DNA of 64,000 bases from ZC4RG30 sp046047615 (GCA_046047615.1 JBJOHO010000006.1:124001-188000), one strand, 5' to 3'. Shown: positions 9,802-20,065, numbered from the stretch's first letter. A program made the numbers and translations. Notes: a model not told the origin generated them from the letters alone.

Positions 9802-10767
9802 ATGGCCACGAGCTTCCTGGATTTCGAGCAGCCCATCGCCGAGCTGGAGGCGAAAATCGAGGAATTGCGCCACGTCACCTCCGACGCGGAGGTGAACATC
9901 CAGGACGAGATCAACCGGCTGCAGGCCAAGAGCCGGCAGCTCACCACCAGCATCTTCGCATCGCTCACGCCTTGGCAGATCACGCAGCTGGCGCGCCACC
10001 CGCACCGGCCTTATACGCTCGACTACCTGCAGCTGCTCGCCACCGATTTCCACGAAATGCATGGCGACCGCATGTTCGGTGACGATTCCGCCATCGTCGG
10101 TGGCCTGGCCCGCATCGACGGCCGTCCGGTCATGGTCATCGGCCAGCAGAAGGGCCGCGACACCAAAGAGCGCGTGCGCCGCAATTACGGCATGCCGAAG
10201 CCCGAGGGCTACCGCAAGGCGCTGCGGCTGATGAAGACCGCAGAGCGTTTCGGCCTGCCCGTCATCACCTTCATCGACACGCCGGGTGCCTATCCCGGGG
10301 TGCAGAGCGAGGAGCGCAACCAGAGCGAGGCCATTGCGCGCAACCTGTTCGAGATGGCCACCCTGCGCGTACCGGTCATCAGCGTCGTGATCGGCGAGGG
10401 CGGCTCCGGCGGGGCGCTCGCCATCGGTGTCTGCGACCGGCTGTTGATGCTGCAGTACTCGGTGTACTCCGTCATCTCGCCGGAAGGGTGTGCCTCCATC
10501 CTGTGGAAGAGCGCCGACCGCAAGGAGGTCGCGGCCGAAGCGATGGGTCTCACGGCAGATCGCCTGCAGCAGCTGGAACTGGTCGATGAAGTGCTGCGCG
10601 AGCCGCTGGGCGGTGCCCATCGCGACCATGAAGCCACGGCCGCCAGCCTCAAGGCCGCACTCAACCGTTACCTCGACATGCTGTGCAGTCTCGACGTGGA
10701 GACACTGGTCGCCCAGCGGCAGTCCCGTATCGCACGCTTCGGCGTGTTCTCCGAGGCTGCCGCCTGA
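9802..10767 (+). CDS. accA: AccA, acetyl-CoA carboxylase carboxyltransferase alpha subunit
   Basis: With AccD forms the carboxyltransferase that makes malonyl-CoA from acetyl-CoA and carboxybiotin, the committed step of fatty acid synthesis. 321 residues, normal length. It begins with the typical LDFEQPIAELEAKIEEL helix and contains the crotonase-fold core with GDRMFGDD, GQQKGRDTKERV and VIGEGGSGGALAIGV. The 84-base spacer after dnaE is GC-rich, with a perfect 14-base palindrome at 9728-9741 but no clear promoter. Order dnaE-accA-tilS is common in gammaproteobacteria. Confidence 0.98.
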   Translation: MATSFLDFEQPIAELEAKIEELRHVTSDAEVNIQDEINRLQAKSRQLTTSIFASLTPWQITQLARHPHRPYTLDYLQLLATDFHEMHGDRMFGDDSAIVGGLARIDGRPVMVIGQQKGRDTKERVRRNYGMPKPEGYRKALRLMKTAERFGLPVITFIDTPGAYPGVQSEERNQSEAIARNLFEMATLRVPVISVVIGEGGSGGALAIGVCDRLLMLQYSVYSVISPEGCASILWKSADRKEVAAEAMGLTADRLQQLELVDEVLREPLGGAHRDHEATAASLKAALNRYLDMLCSLDVETLVAQRQSRIARFGVFSEAAA

Positions 10768-10778
10768 ACGCAGCGGCG

Positions 10779-12125
10779 TTGGCGTCCCGGCTGGCAGCAG
10801 TGCTGCCCGTGCCGGCGCCGCGCCGGCTGGACCTGTGTGTCGCTTGGTCCGGAGGAGCCGACTCCACGGCCCTGCTGGCGCTGCTGGTCGACCTGCGTGA
10901 CGCTGGCGGCGAGGCGGGCCTGCTGCCGCCACTGCGTTTGCGTGCGGTGCATGTCGACCACCAGTTGCAGCCTGCCGCAGCACAGTTTGTCCGCGCCTGC
11001 CGCCGCCAGGCCCGTCAGTGGCGCGTTCCCCTGCGTGTGCTGCGCGTCGATGTCGCCCGCAGCCGCGGGCGTTCACCCGAGGACGCGGCCCGCGAGGCGC
11101 GGCGCCGGGCGCTCAGCGCAGCCCTGCGTTCCGGCGAGTGGCTGCTGCAGGCGCAGCACGCGGATGACCAGGCCGAGACCTCCCTCCTGCAGTGGCTGCG
11201 GGGCGCAGGACCTGCAGGGCTCGCGGGCATGCCGCTGCGCCAGGCGTTCGGTCCTGGCCTGCTGGTCCGCCCGCTGCTGGACATTCCCGGTGAGGACTTG
11301 CGGCAGCTGTTGCGGCAGCGCGGCATCCCTTGGGTCGAGGATCCGAGCAACCAGTCGGAGCGCTTCGACCGCAATTTCCTGCGCCAGCGTGTGATGCCCC
11401 TGCTGCGCGCCCGCTGGCCTGCCTTGCCGGCCACGGCAGCGCGCAGTGCGCGTCTGGCCGCCAGTGCCGCGGAGGCTGTGGCCCGGCAGGGCCGGCGCGA
11501 TGCCGCGGCAGCGGCCGACGGCGAGGGCCTGGACCTGCGCCGCCTGCGGTGCCTGCCCGCCGCGCGCCGGCAGGAGGCTTTGCGCAGCTGGTTGCGCCAT
11601 CTGGGCGCGCCGGCGGCTGACGAGCGCCGTGTGCACGCCGCGCTTGCCCTGGGCGAGGCACCGGCATCCGCCGTCGTGCTGCAGTGGGATCGCGTGGAAC
11701 TGCGCCGTGACGGCGAACGCCTGCTGTGCTGCCCGCGTGGGCGGGTGGCCGACGTGGCCGAGGCCTGGCGCGACTCGCCCCTGTTGCGCTGGGAATGGCG
11801 CCGTCTGCGCCCCTTGGCGCTGCCCGGGGGCGGGTGGCTGGCCTGGCAGGCCGACCGGTGGGGACCGGTCGATGCCTCGCGGCTGCCCGACCTGCTCGCC
11901 TGCAGCGCATGGGAAGGGGGGCTGAAACTGGGCATCGGCGGCCGTCAACGTCCGGTGGCGGAACTGCTGCGCAGTGCAGGTATTCCAGCGTGGGAACGTC
12001 ATGGCGTGCCGCTGCTGTGGGACGGCGACAGGCTGCTGGCCGTGGCGGACATCGCCGTCGACGAAGCCGCGGGGGCAGGGCCGGGGAGCCAGCACCGGGG
12101 GCGGTTCGTCTGGCAGCAGCACTGA
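10779..12125 (+). CDS. tilS: TilS, tRNA(Ile)-lysidine synthase
   Basis: ATP-dependent enzyme that puts lysine on C34 of the CAU-anticodon tRNA(Ile), changing it to read AUA. From this start the protein is 448 residues. The PP-loop SGGADST is at about residues 24-30, followed by HVDHQLQPAA and AQHADDQAETSLLQWLRG; the C-terminal TilS domains follow. The start is uncertain. TTG 10779, 11 bases after accA, gives the usual N-terminal length; CTG 10764 overlapping the accA stop is possible; GTG 10683 inside accA would add 32 unrelated residues. No clear Shine-Dalgarno helps decide. Confidence 0.9.
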   Translation: MASRLAAVLPVPAPRRLDLCVAWSGGADSTALLALLVDLRDAGGEAGLLPPLRLRAVHVDHQLQPAAAQFVRACRRQARQWRVPLRVLRVDVARSRGRSPEDAAREARRRALSAALRSGEWLLQAQHADDQAETSLLQWLRGAGPAGLAGMPLRQAFGPGLLVRPLLDIPGEDLRQLLRQRGIPWVEDPSNQSERFDRNFLRQRVMPLLRARWPALPATAARSARLAASAAEAVARQGRRDAAAAADGEGLDLRRLRCLPAARRQEALRSWLRHLGAPAADERRVHAALALGEAPASAVVLQWDRVELRRDGERLLCCPRGRVADVAEAWRDSPLLRWEWRRLRPLALPGGGWLAWQADRWGPVDASRLPDLLACSAWEGGLKLGIGGRQRPVAELLRSAGIPAWERHGVPLLWDGDRLLAVADIAVDEAAGAGPGSQHRGRFVWQQH

Positions 12126-12139
12126 TGTTTCGCTAGACT
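12110..12139 (+). promoter_or_regulatory. possible sigma-70 promoter for pyrG
   Basis: CTGGCA (12110-12115) and TAGACT (12134-12139) with an 18-base spacer match the -35 and -10 boxes 4/6 each. They lie across the end of tilS, about 70 bases before the pyrG ATG, in the only sizeable gap of this gene run. Seen by eye only. Confidence 0.3.
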
Positions 12140-12207
12140 GCTGTCCCGCCGTGATGGCCCGCCCTGGGCGGTCCCCCAGTCCCCTCTCCTCCGGCGGTTT
12201 TCCCAAC

Positions 12208-13841
<1,634 letters not shown>

Positions 13842-13845
<4 letters not shown>

Positions 13846-14675
13846 AGCTCGCAGGCCATGAGGTTGGCAACGACCAGCCCCTGTTCCTCATCTCCGGGCC
13901 CTGCGTCATCGAGAGCCGCAGCCTGCTTGAGGAGATCGCCGGCACGCTGGTCGAGGTGACCGGCCGGCTGGGCGTTCCCTATGTCTTCAAGGCGTCCTTC
14001 GACAAGGCCAACCGGTCCTCGGTGAAGAGCTTCCGCGGCCCCGGCATGGCCGAGGGCCTCAAGGCGCTCGAGCACGTCCGCAACACCTTCAAGGTGCCCG
14101 TGCTCACCGATGTCCATGAGGACACCCCGCTGGCCGAGGTGGCCGCCGTGGTCGATGTCCTGCAGACCCCCGCCTTCCTGTGCCGCCAGACCAACTTCAT
14201 TGTTGGTGTCGCCGCGACCGGCAAGGCGGTGAACATCAAGAAAGGCCAGTTCCTGTCGCCGTGGGAAATGCAGAACGTCGTCGACAAGGCGCGTTCGACG
14301 GGCAACGCGCAGGTCATGGTCTGCGAACGGGGCTTCACGTTCGGCTACAACAACCTGGTCTCCGACATGCGTGCGCTGCCGGTCATGCGCGGCACGGGCT
14401 GTCCCGTGGTCTATGACGCCACCCACTCCGTGCAGTTGCCGGGCGGGCAGGGCAGTGCGTCCGGTGGCCAGAGGGAGTTCGTGCCGCCGCTGGCCCGTGC
14501 CGCCGTTGCGGCCGGTGTGGCCGGCGTGTTCATGGAAACCCACCCCGATCCGGCCAAGGCCCTTTCGGATGGCCCCAATGCCTGGCCGCTGCAGCGCATG
14601 GCATCCTTGCTCGAGACGCTGGTCGAGATCGACCGCGTCGTGAAGTCCAGCCCTTACGAGGAATCCCGTCCATGA
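13842..14675 (+). CDS. kdsA: KdsA, Kdo-8-phosphate synthase
   Basis: Condenses phosphoenolpyruvate with arabinose 5-phosphate to Kdo 8-phosphate for the inner core of lipopolysaccharide. 277 residues; typical motifs FLISGPCVIESR, FKASFDKANRSS, KKGQFLSPWEMQNV and VYDATHSVQLPGG. It overlaps pyrG by 4 bases and eno by 4 bases. Enolase supplies the phosphoenolpyruvate, so pyrG-kdsA-eno is a functional as well as physical cluster. Confidence 0.98.
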
Positions 14676-15973
14676 GCCTGATCGTCGATGTCGTTGGCCG
14701 AGAAATCATCGATTCGCGCGGCAACCCTACGGTCGAGGCGGACGTCCTGCTCGACAGCGGCGTGATGGGACGGGCCGCGGTGCCCTCGGGCGCCTCGACC
14801 GGCTCGCGCGAGGCCGTCGAGTTGCGTGACGGGGACAAGACGCGCTACTTCGGCAAGGGCGTCCGCAAGGCCGTGGCCAACGTCAACGGTGCCCTGCGGC
14901 AGGCCGTCAAGGGGCTCGAGGCCAGTGCGCAGCGCGCCATCGACACACGCATGATCGAACTCGATGGCACCGACAACAAGGGGCGCCTTGGCGCCAATGC
15001 GCTGCTGGCCGTCTCGCTGGCGGCTGCACAGGCCGCTGCCGCCGATGCCCGGCTGCCGCTGTTCCGTCACCTCGCCACGCTGGGCACCGACCGGAACCGC
15101 GCGCCCGTGATGCCGGTGCCGATGATGAACATCATCAATGGCGGGGCCCATGCGGACAACAGCCTCGACGTGCAGGAGTTCATGATCCTGCCGGTCGGCG
15201 CACCGTCACTGGCGGAGGCCCTGCGCCAGGGCGCAGAGATCTTCCATACATTGAAGAAGATCCTCCACGATCGCGGCCTGGCCACCTCGGTGGGCGACGA
15301 GGGCGGTTTCGCGCCGAACCTGAGTTCCAACGAGGAAGCCCTCGCCGTGATCACCGAGGCGGTGGAGCGTGCCGGTTACCGCCTGGGGACCGACATCTAC
15401 CTGGGCCTGGACGTTGCCAGCAGCGAATTCTTCAAGGATGGCAAGTACCACCTGGAAGGCGAGGGTCGCAGCTTCACTTCCGCGGAGTTCACGCAGTATC
15501 TGGCCGGCCTGTGCGCGCGCTACCCGATCGTCACGATCGAGGATGGCATGGCGGAGGGCGACTGGGACGGCTGGGCGCAGCTCACTCAGGCGCTGGGTCG
15601 CAAGGTGCAGCTGGTGGGCGACGACCTGTTCGTCACCAACACCAGGATCCTGGCCGAGGGCATCGAGCGCCACATCGCCAATGCCATCCTCATCAAGGTC
15701 AACCAGATCGGCACGCTGACGGAAACGCTGGAAGCCATCGAAATGGCGGACCGCGCCGGCTATGCCTCCATCGTCTCCCACCGTTCGGGTGAGACCGAGG
15801 ACCACACCATCGCCGACATCGCGGTGGCCACTGCGGCCACGCAGATCAAGACCGGCAGCATGTCCCGCTCGGACCGCATCGCCAAGTACAACCAGTTGCT
15901 GCGTATCGAGGAAGCGTTGGGCGGCAAGGTTGCCTATGCTGGACGGGACGCTTTCCCGTTCCCGCTGGGCTGA
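14672..15973 (+). CDS. eno: Eno, enolase
   Basis: Interconverts 2-phosphoglycerate and phosphoenolpyruvate in glycolysis; in many bacteria it also belongs to the RNA degradosome. 433 residues. Signatures: GNPTVEADV near the N-terminus, the substrate loop PSGASTGSREA, catalytic-region GDEGGFAPNL near 210, and SHRSGETEDHTIADIAV near 368. The start overlaps the kdsA stop (ATGA). Confidence 0.98.
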   Translation: MSLIVDVVGREIIDSRGNPTVEADVLLDSGVMGRAAVPSGASTGSREAVELRDGDKTRYFGKGVRKAVANVNGALRQAVKGLEASAQRAIDTRMIELDGTDNKGRLGANALLAVSLAAAQAAAADARLPLFRHLATLGTDRNRAPVMPVPMMNIINGGAHADNSLDVQEFMILPVGAPSLAEALRQGAEIFHTLKKILHDRGLATSVGDEGGFAPNLSSNEEALAVITEAVERAGYRLGTDIYLGLDVASSEFFKDGKYHLEGEGRSFTSAEFTQYLAGLCARYPIVTIEDGMAEGDWDGWAQLTQALGRKVQLVGDDLFVTNTRILAEGIERHIANAILIKVNQIGTLTETLEAIEMADRAGYASIVSHRSGETEDHTIADIAVATAATQIKTGSMSRSDRIAKYNQLLRIEEALGGKVAYAGRDAFPFPLG

Positions 15974-15994
15974 GGGCGGCGGGGGAGAACTCGC

Positions 15995-16378
15995 ATGGTG
16001 CAGGGCAGTCCGTGGCTCAAGGGTTTCGTGGCGCTGCTGGCGCTGGTTTGCCTGGGCGCCCTGAACCGCGTGCTGCTGTCGCAGGATGGACTGCGTGAGG
16101 TGGGTGCCCTCCAGCGGGCGGTCGAGGCCCAGCGCGCCGACAACGCCGCACGTGCTGACCGCAACCGCCGGCTGGCGGCCGAGGTCCGGGATCTCAAGCA
16201 AGGCATGGCGGCGCTCGAGGAGCGGGCGCGGGCGGACCTGGGCCTGATCGCTCCTGGCGAGCAGTTCTACCAGGTGGTGCCGCCGGGCAGTCCCGCCGCG
16301 ACCTCGCCTCCGGTGCCTTTGCCGCACGGCCCTGCGGACGTGTTGCGTGCGCCGCTGACGCGTACTGCCGAACGCTGA
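15995..16378 (+). CDS. ftsB: FtsB, cell-division septum protein
   Basis: Small bitopic inner-membrane protein that joins FtsL and FtsQ to activate septal peptidoglycan synthesis. 127 residues: one transmembrane helix (about residues 8-24, GFVALLALVCLGALNRVLL), then a coiled coil (about 30-75, leucine and arginine rich) ending in ARADLGLIAPGEQFYQ, the typical FtsB/DivIC end. The remaining 30 or so residues are a proline-rich tail longer than in E. coli. A strong GGGGGAG Shine-Dalgarno sits 8-10 bases before the ATG. Position eno-ftsB-ispD is conserved. Confidence 0.93.
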   Translation: MVQGSPWLKGFVALLALVCLGALNRVLLSQDGLREVGALQRAVEAQRADNAARADRNRRLAAEVRDLKQGMAALEERARADLGLIAPGEQFYQVVPPGSPAATSPPVPLPHGPADVLRAPLTRTAER

Positions 16379-16383
16379 TTTCC

Positions 16384-17103
16384 ATGCGCTACTGGCTGGT
16401 CATGCCGGCCGCCGGCGCGGGCCGCCGTTTCGGCAGCGAGCTCCCCAAGCAGTACAGTCCGCTCGCCGGTCGCAGCGTCATCGACTGCTCCCTGGCGCCC
16501 TTCCTGTCCGATCCACGCTGCCGTGGCATCGTTGTCGTCGTGGCCGGAGAGGACACGGTCTGGCCCGCGATCCGTCAGCGCTGCGCCGGCAGCGTGCCCC
16601 TGCACGATGCACCGGGAGGCGCTGAGCGCGCGGACTCGGTTCTGTCGGGTCTGCAGCAGCTGTCCGCGCTGGGCGCTGCCGATGACGACCTGGTGCTGGT
16701 GCACGATGCGGCCCGCCCCTGCCTTCCGCGTGGCGACCTCGACAGCCTGTTGCGGGCGCTGGCGGAGGGGGCATCGGCAGCGTTGCTGGCGACACCGCTG
16801 GCAGACACGCTCAAGCGCGAGGCTGAAAGCGGCCACGCGGGCGGGACATTCGTGGCGCAGACCCTGCCGCGCCGGGGGCTCTGGCGGGCGCTGACCCCCC
16901 AGGCAGCACCGCTCGGTCGCCTGCGTGCCGCGCTCCAGGCGGCGCGGGCGCGGGGCGAACAACCCACTGACGAGTCGCAGGCCCTGGAAGCAGCCGGCGT
17001 CGCCGTACGGCTCGTGGCAGGCAGTGCCGCCAACCTCAAGATCACCACTCCCGCGGACTTGCGGCTGGCGCAGGCCCTGCTGGCTCAAGGAGAGCTCCCA
17101 TGA
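16384..17103 (+). CDS. ispD: IspD, 2-C-methyl-D-erythritol 4-phosphate cytidylyltransferase
   Basis: Third step of the MEP isoprenoid pathway: attaches CMP from CTP to methylerythritol phosphate. 239 residues. The nucleotide-binding motif PAAGAGRRFGSELPKQY is at residues 8-24, followed by VHDAARPCLP and TPQAAPL. Its stop overlaps the ispF start (ATGA), so the pair is coupled. Confidence 0.97.
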   Translation: MRYWLVMPAAGAGRRFGSELPKQYSPLAGRSVIDCSLAPFLSDPRCRGIVVVVAGEDTVWPAIRQRCAGSVPLHDAPGGAERADSVLSGLQQLSALGAADDDLVLVHDAARPCLPRGDLDSLLRALAEGASAALLATPLADTLKREAESGHAGGTFVAQTLPRRGLWRALTPQAAPLGRLRAALQAARARGEQPTDESQALEAAGVAVRLVAGSAANLKITTPADLRLAQALLAQGELP

Positions 17104-17585
17104 CTGGATTGCGCGTTGGCTCGGGTTACGACGTCCATGCCTTCGGCGAGGGTGATCACGTCATGCTCGGTGGCGTACGCATCCCGCACGATCGCGGCAT
17201 CGTGGCGCATTCCGATGGTGACGTGCTGCTGCATGCGCTGTGCGATGCCGTGCTGGGTGCCGCGGGGCTGGGCGACATCGGTCAGCACTTCCCGGACAGT
17301 GATCCGCGCTGGCGCGGTGCCGCCAGCAGCCTTTTCGTCGCGGAAGTCCTGCGTCTGGCAGCCGCGCGCGGTTATGTGCCGGTCAATGCCGACCTCACGC
17401 TGCTGGCCGAGGCGCCGCGCGTGGCACGGCACCGTGAGGCCATCTGCGACAGCGTCGCGGCGTTGCTGGGCCTGCCGTCCGATGCGGTGAACCTGAAGGC
17501 GACGACCACCGAGAAGCTGGGATTCATCGGTCGCCGCGAGGGCTTGGCCGCCATGGCCAGCGTGCTGCTTCAGCGACGCGACTGA
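17100..17585 (+). CDS. ispF: IspF, 2-C-methyl-D-erythritol 2,4-cyclodiphosphate synthase
   Basis: Fifth step of the MEP pathway. 161 residues, trimeric enzyme. The metal-binding DVHAF (Asp and His near residues 10-12), SDGDVLLHALCDAVLGA and NLKATTTEKLGFIGR are all present. In many gammaproteobacteria truD follows; here an Smr gene on the other strand converges and overlaps the last 16 bases. Confidence 0.98.
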   Translation: MTGLRVGSGYDVHAFGEGDHVMLGGVRIPHDRGIVAHSDGDVLLHALCDAVLGAAGLGDIGQHFPDSDPRWRGAASSLFVAEVLRLAAARGYVPVNADLTLLAEAPRVARHREAICDSVAALLGLPSDAVNLKATTTEKLGFIGRREGLAAMASVLLQRRD

Positions 17586-18157
17586 GTGCGCCGCCGCGGC
17601 CCCGACAGCAGCACCAGGCAGGCACCGGTACCGCCGTCGACCTCCCGGGCGCTGGCGAAGGCCAGAACGGCGTTGAGGCGTCGCAGGCTGCCATTGACCA
17701 GGTGCTTGAGCACCGGACCGCGGTGGCCCGAGCCCAGGCCCTTGCCGTGCACGATGCGCAGCACGCGCAGCTCGCGTGCCAGCGCCTGCGCCATGAACTC
17801 GCCCAGCACCTGCGCGGCACCGTCAACCGTGAAGCCGTGCAGGTCCAGTTCCGCATCGACCCGGTACTCGCCCCGGCGCAGCCGCCGGAAGACCGTCTCC
17901 TGGACGCCGTCGCGGCGGTATGACAGCTCTTCGCCGGATTCGATCACCGGCGCCAGGGGCCGCCGCAGATCGGCCAGGCTTTCGGCAAGTACCTCGAGAC
18001 GGTCGGCACGCGTGAAATGGGCGCTGACTTCGTGGGGCGGCCGGGGCAAGCGCCGTTGCACGCGCGCTTCGAACCGCAGTGGTCGAACGTCACGCATTGC
18101 CTGGCGGAACAGGGCGCAGTCATCGGCCGGGTTGTCGGGAGTGGCTGCCTCACGCAT
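17570..18157 (-). CDS. Smr-domain protein (MutS2-type C-terminal domain)
   Basis: 195-residue protein with a small MutS-related (Smr) domain at the C-terminal half: LDLHGFTVDGA near residue 105 and IVHGKGLGSGHRGPVLKHL near 145, the two signature motifs. Stand-alone Smr proteins of this type (YdaL/SmrA/SmrB-like) are nucleases; SmrB cuts mRNA at collided ribosomes. Which subgroup this belongs to cannot be settled by eye. The start MREAATPDNPADD is chosen because earlier in-frame starts run across the surE promoter and gene. It converges with ispF (16-base overlap) and diverges from surE. Confidence 0.9.
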   Translation of the reverse strand: MREAATPDNPADDCALFRQAMRDVRPLRFEARVQRRLPRPPHEVSAHFTRADRLEVLAESLADLRRPLAPVIESGEELSYRRDGVQETVFRRLRRGEYRVDAELDLHGFTVDGAAQVLGEFMAQALARELRVLRIVHGKGLGSGHRGPVLKHLVNGSLRRLNAVLAFASAREVDGGTGACLVLLSGPRRRTQSRR

Positions 18158-18202
18158 CGGGGGGTGCCTCCGGCCCGCGCGGCAGCGGGCTGACTTTTCA
18201 AG

Positions 18203-18208
18203 TATATT
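18203..18208 (+). promoter_or_regulatory. possible -10 box for surE
   Basis: TATATT stands out in the 81-base GC-rich gap between the divergent smr and surE starts; the surE ATG lies 30 bases further on. The nearest TGACTT is only 6 bases upstream, too close to be its -35 box, so this is a weak call. Confidence 0.3.
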
Positions 18209-18238
18209 CGCGCCGCCGGTTCCAGGCTGGATTCCATC

Positions 18239-18997
18239 ATGAAGATCCTCGTCAGCAATGACGACGGCTATCGCGCCGAGGGCATCGTGCGGCTGAACCA
18301 GGCCCTGCGGACGCTCGCGCAGACAACCGTCATCGCCCCCGACCGCAACCGCAGCGGCGCCAGCAACTCGCTCACGCTCGACGTGCCGCTGCGCGTCTTC
18401 GAGTCCGAGCCCGGGGTGCATTACGTCGTCGGCGGCACGCCCACCGACTGTGTCCATTTGGGCATTTCCGGCTATTTCGACGCCGAGTTCGACATGGTCT
18501 GCGCCGGCATCAACGACGGCGCGAACCTGGGCGATGACACGCTCTATTCGGGCACGGTGGCCGCCGCCATCGAAGGTCGCTTCCTGGGGCTGCCCACCAT
18601 CGCTTTCTCGTTGTGCGTGGAACCTGGCAGTGGCCGCCACTTCGACACGGCGGCACGCGTGGCCACGGCGCTGGTGGCGCGACTGCAGGAGAGCCCGCTG
18701 GAACGCGGGTTCACGCTCAACGTGAACATCCCGGACCTCCCGTATGAGCAGTTGCGCGGACTGCGCGCCACGCGCCTGGGAGGTCGCCATCGCTCCGAAC
18801 CCGCCATCCCCATGACGGATCCGCGAGGGCGGCGGATGTACTGGATCGGTCCACCGGGCGAGGGGCAGGACGCTGGCGATGGCACCGATTTCCATGCCGT
18901 TGCCCAGGGCTACGTCTCGATCACGCCGCTGCAGATCGATCTCACGCGCCACGCCGCCCTGCCGGCGGTACGCGATTGGCTCCGGCCCCTTTCCTGA
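18239..18997 (+). CDS. surE: SurE, 5'/3'-nucleotidase
   Basis: Metal-dependent survival protein that dephosphorylates nucleoside monophosphates and short polyphosphates. 252 residues. It begins MKILVSNDDGY, which carries the metal-binding aspartates (Asp8-Asp9), then PDRNRSGASNSLT, GTPTDCVHLG and GINDGANLGDDTLYSGTV. pcm follows after 13 bases, the usual surE-pcm pair linked to stationary-phase survival. Confidence 0.98.
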   Translation: MKILVSNDDGYRAEGIVRLNQALRTLAQTTVIAPDRNRSGASNSLTLDVPLRVFESEPGVHYVVGGTPTDCVHLGISGYFDAEFDMVCAGINDGANLGDDTLYSGTVAAAIEGRFLGLPTIAFSLCVEPGSGRHFDTAARVATALVARLQESPLERGFTLNVNIPDLPYEQLRGLRATRLGGRHRSEPAIPMTDPRGRRMYWIGPPGEGQDAGDGTDFHAVAQGYVSITPLQIDLTRHAALPAVRDWLRPLS

Positions 18998-19010
18998 GGC
19001 CGCGCGGGGA

Positions 19011-19670
19011 ATGAACAGCACCCACGCCGGCATCGGCATGACCTCCGCCCGCACACGCGAGAGGCTGGTGCAGCGCCTGCGCGAGCAGGGAATCCGTGAC
19101 GAGCGCGTGCTGGAGCGCGTGCGCAGCGTGCCTCGGCATATCTTCGTCGACGAAGCCCTGGCCAGCCGGGCCTACGAGGACACGGCGCTGCCCATCGGGT
19201 ACGGCCAGACGCTGTCACAGCCCTACATCGTGGCGCGCATGACGGAGGCGTTGCTGGAAGGCGGCGTACCATCCAAGGTCCTCGAGATCGGCAGCGGGTC
19301 CGGCTACCAGACCGCGATCCTTGCGCCCTTGGTGGGCAAGCACTTCGCGATCGAACGCATCGAGCCATTGGTGAAGCGTGCGCAGGAGCGCATGCTCGAA
19401 CTGGGCGTCCGCAACGTGCGGCTGCGGCACGGTGACGGCATGCGTGGTTGGTCCTCCCAGGCGCCTTTCGACGGCATTCTTGGGGCCGCGGCGCCGCTCG
19501 TCGTTCCCACGGCCCTGCTCGAACAGCTCGCGCCAGGCGGTCGACTGGTGTTGCCCGTGGGATCCGAGGGCCAGCAGCAGCTGCTGCGCATCACCCGCAC
19601 GGAAAAGGGGTTCCGCCAGGAATCGCTTGGCCCGGTGAGTTTCGTGCCGCTGCTGGCGGGGATGGGCTGA
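19011..19670 (+). CDS. pcm: Pcm, protein-L-isoaspartate O-methyltransferase
   Basis: Methylates isoaspartyl residues in aged proteins using S-adenosylmethionine, so that they can be repaired. 219 residues. The SAM-binding motif EIGSGSGYQTAILAPL and the family motif PLPIGYGQT-like TALPIGYGQTLSQP are clear. ATG 19011 is chosen over ATG 19038 because the intervening GIGMTSAR stretch is typical of the family N-terminus; the longer frame opening at 18879 runs inside surE. In relatives nlpD and rpoS often follow; here neither is present. Confidence 0.96.
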   Translation: MNSTHAGIGMTSARTRERLVQRLREQGIRDERVLERVRSVPRHIFVDEALASRAYEDTALPIGYGQTLSQPYIVARMTEALLEGGVPSKVLEIGSGSGYQTAILAPLVGKHFAIERIEPLVKRAQERMLELGVRNVRLRHGDGMRGWSSQAPFDGILGAAAPLVVPTALLEQLAPGGRLVLPVGSEGQQQLLRITRTEKGFRQESLGPVSFVPLLAGMG

Positions 19671-20065
19671 ACCCGGCGATACGGAACGGCGCGACCCGGA
19701 TATTGTTTCAAAAACGGACTGGATTGGATCCGTTCCGGGTCGAAAAGGGGCTTGGCGTTCCATTCATCTTGTGTTCAGATGTCGCTCGACGGAGACAGAT
19801 GACTTGCGGTGTTGCTTCGGCGCACCGAAGGACTCTCCGGGAGAGGGCACAAGGCAGGCGGCGTCAACAAGGGTCCGACAAAAGCAACACGTCAAACAAA
19901 AGCAAGAAAAGACTCGATACAAGAAAAACAAAAACCGCACGGGCAAGCGTTCGGGTGTGTCATCAGCGCCGAATGGCTGCACTACAGTATCAGGAGCGAC
20001 TGCGCCGCTTGTGTCCTCCCCCGGAGTGTCCGGTGGGGTCTTGAGCTGAGTATAAAAATAAAATC
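19671..20065. other. gene-free, structured, locally A-rich spacer after pcm
   Basis: This is the only long non-coding gap. No reading frame in it looks like a protein: short frames exist but have no family resemblance and poor ribosome sites. It contains several hairpins: a nested dyad at 19692-19742; CTTCGG/CCGAAG around CGCA at 19815-19830; CTCTC/GAGAG at 19833-19845; and CCGGA/TCCGG around GTG at 20021-20033, flanked by C- and G-runs. Bases 19870-19945 are very A-rich, unlike the surrounding GC-rich genes. A weak promoter (TTGGCG 19752-19757, 17 bases, TCAGAT 19775-19780) could make a plus-strand RNA of up to about 310 bases. A non-coding RNA is possible but unproven. Confidence 0.45.
19692..19742. 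repeat. nested inverted repeat downstream of pcm
   Basis: CGACCCGG (19692-19699) pairs perfectly with CCGGGTCG (19735-19742), enclosing a second perfect pair AACGGA (19713-19718) and TCCGTT (19729-19734) with a 10-base loop. The two stems are contiguous on the 3' side and separated by a 13-base bulge on the 5' side. No T-run follows, so it is not a standard terminator. Confidence 0.6.

Noticed and set aside
18191..18208. TGACTT and TATATT as a full surE promoter
   Set aside because: The spacing of 6 bases is far from the 16-18 needed; only the -10 box is listed, at low confidence.
19681..19745. A tRNA gene, because of a GTTCCGGGTCGA stretch
   Set aside because: No acceptor stem, D-arm or anticodon arm can be built around it.
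19787..19850. RsmZ-like small RNA
   Set aside because: The position is suggestive and a few GGA triplets occur, but they are not in hairpin loops as RsmA-binding RNAs require.
19764..20049. Short frames on both strands in the spacer after pcm, including a lysine-rich one
   Set aside because: The lysine richness comes from the A-rich DNA; ribosome sites are poor or badly spaced and no family is recognised.
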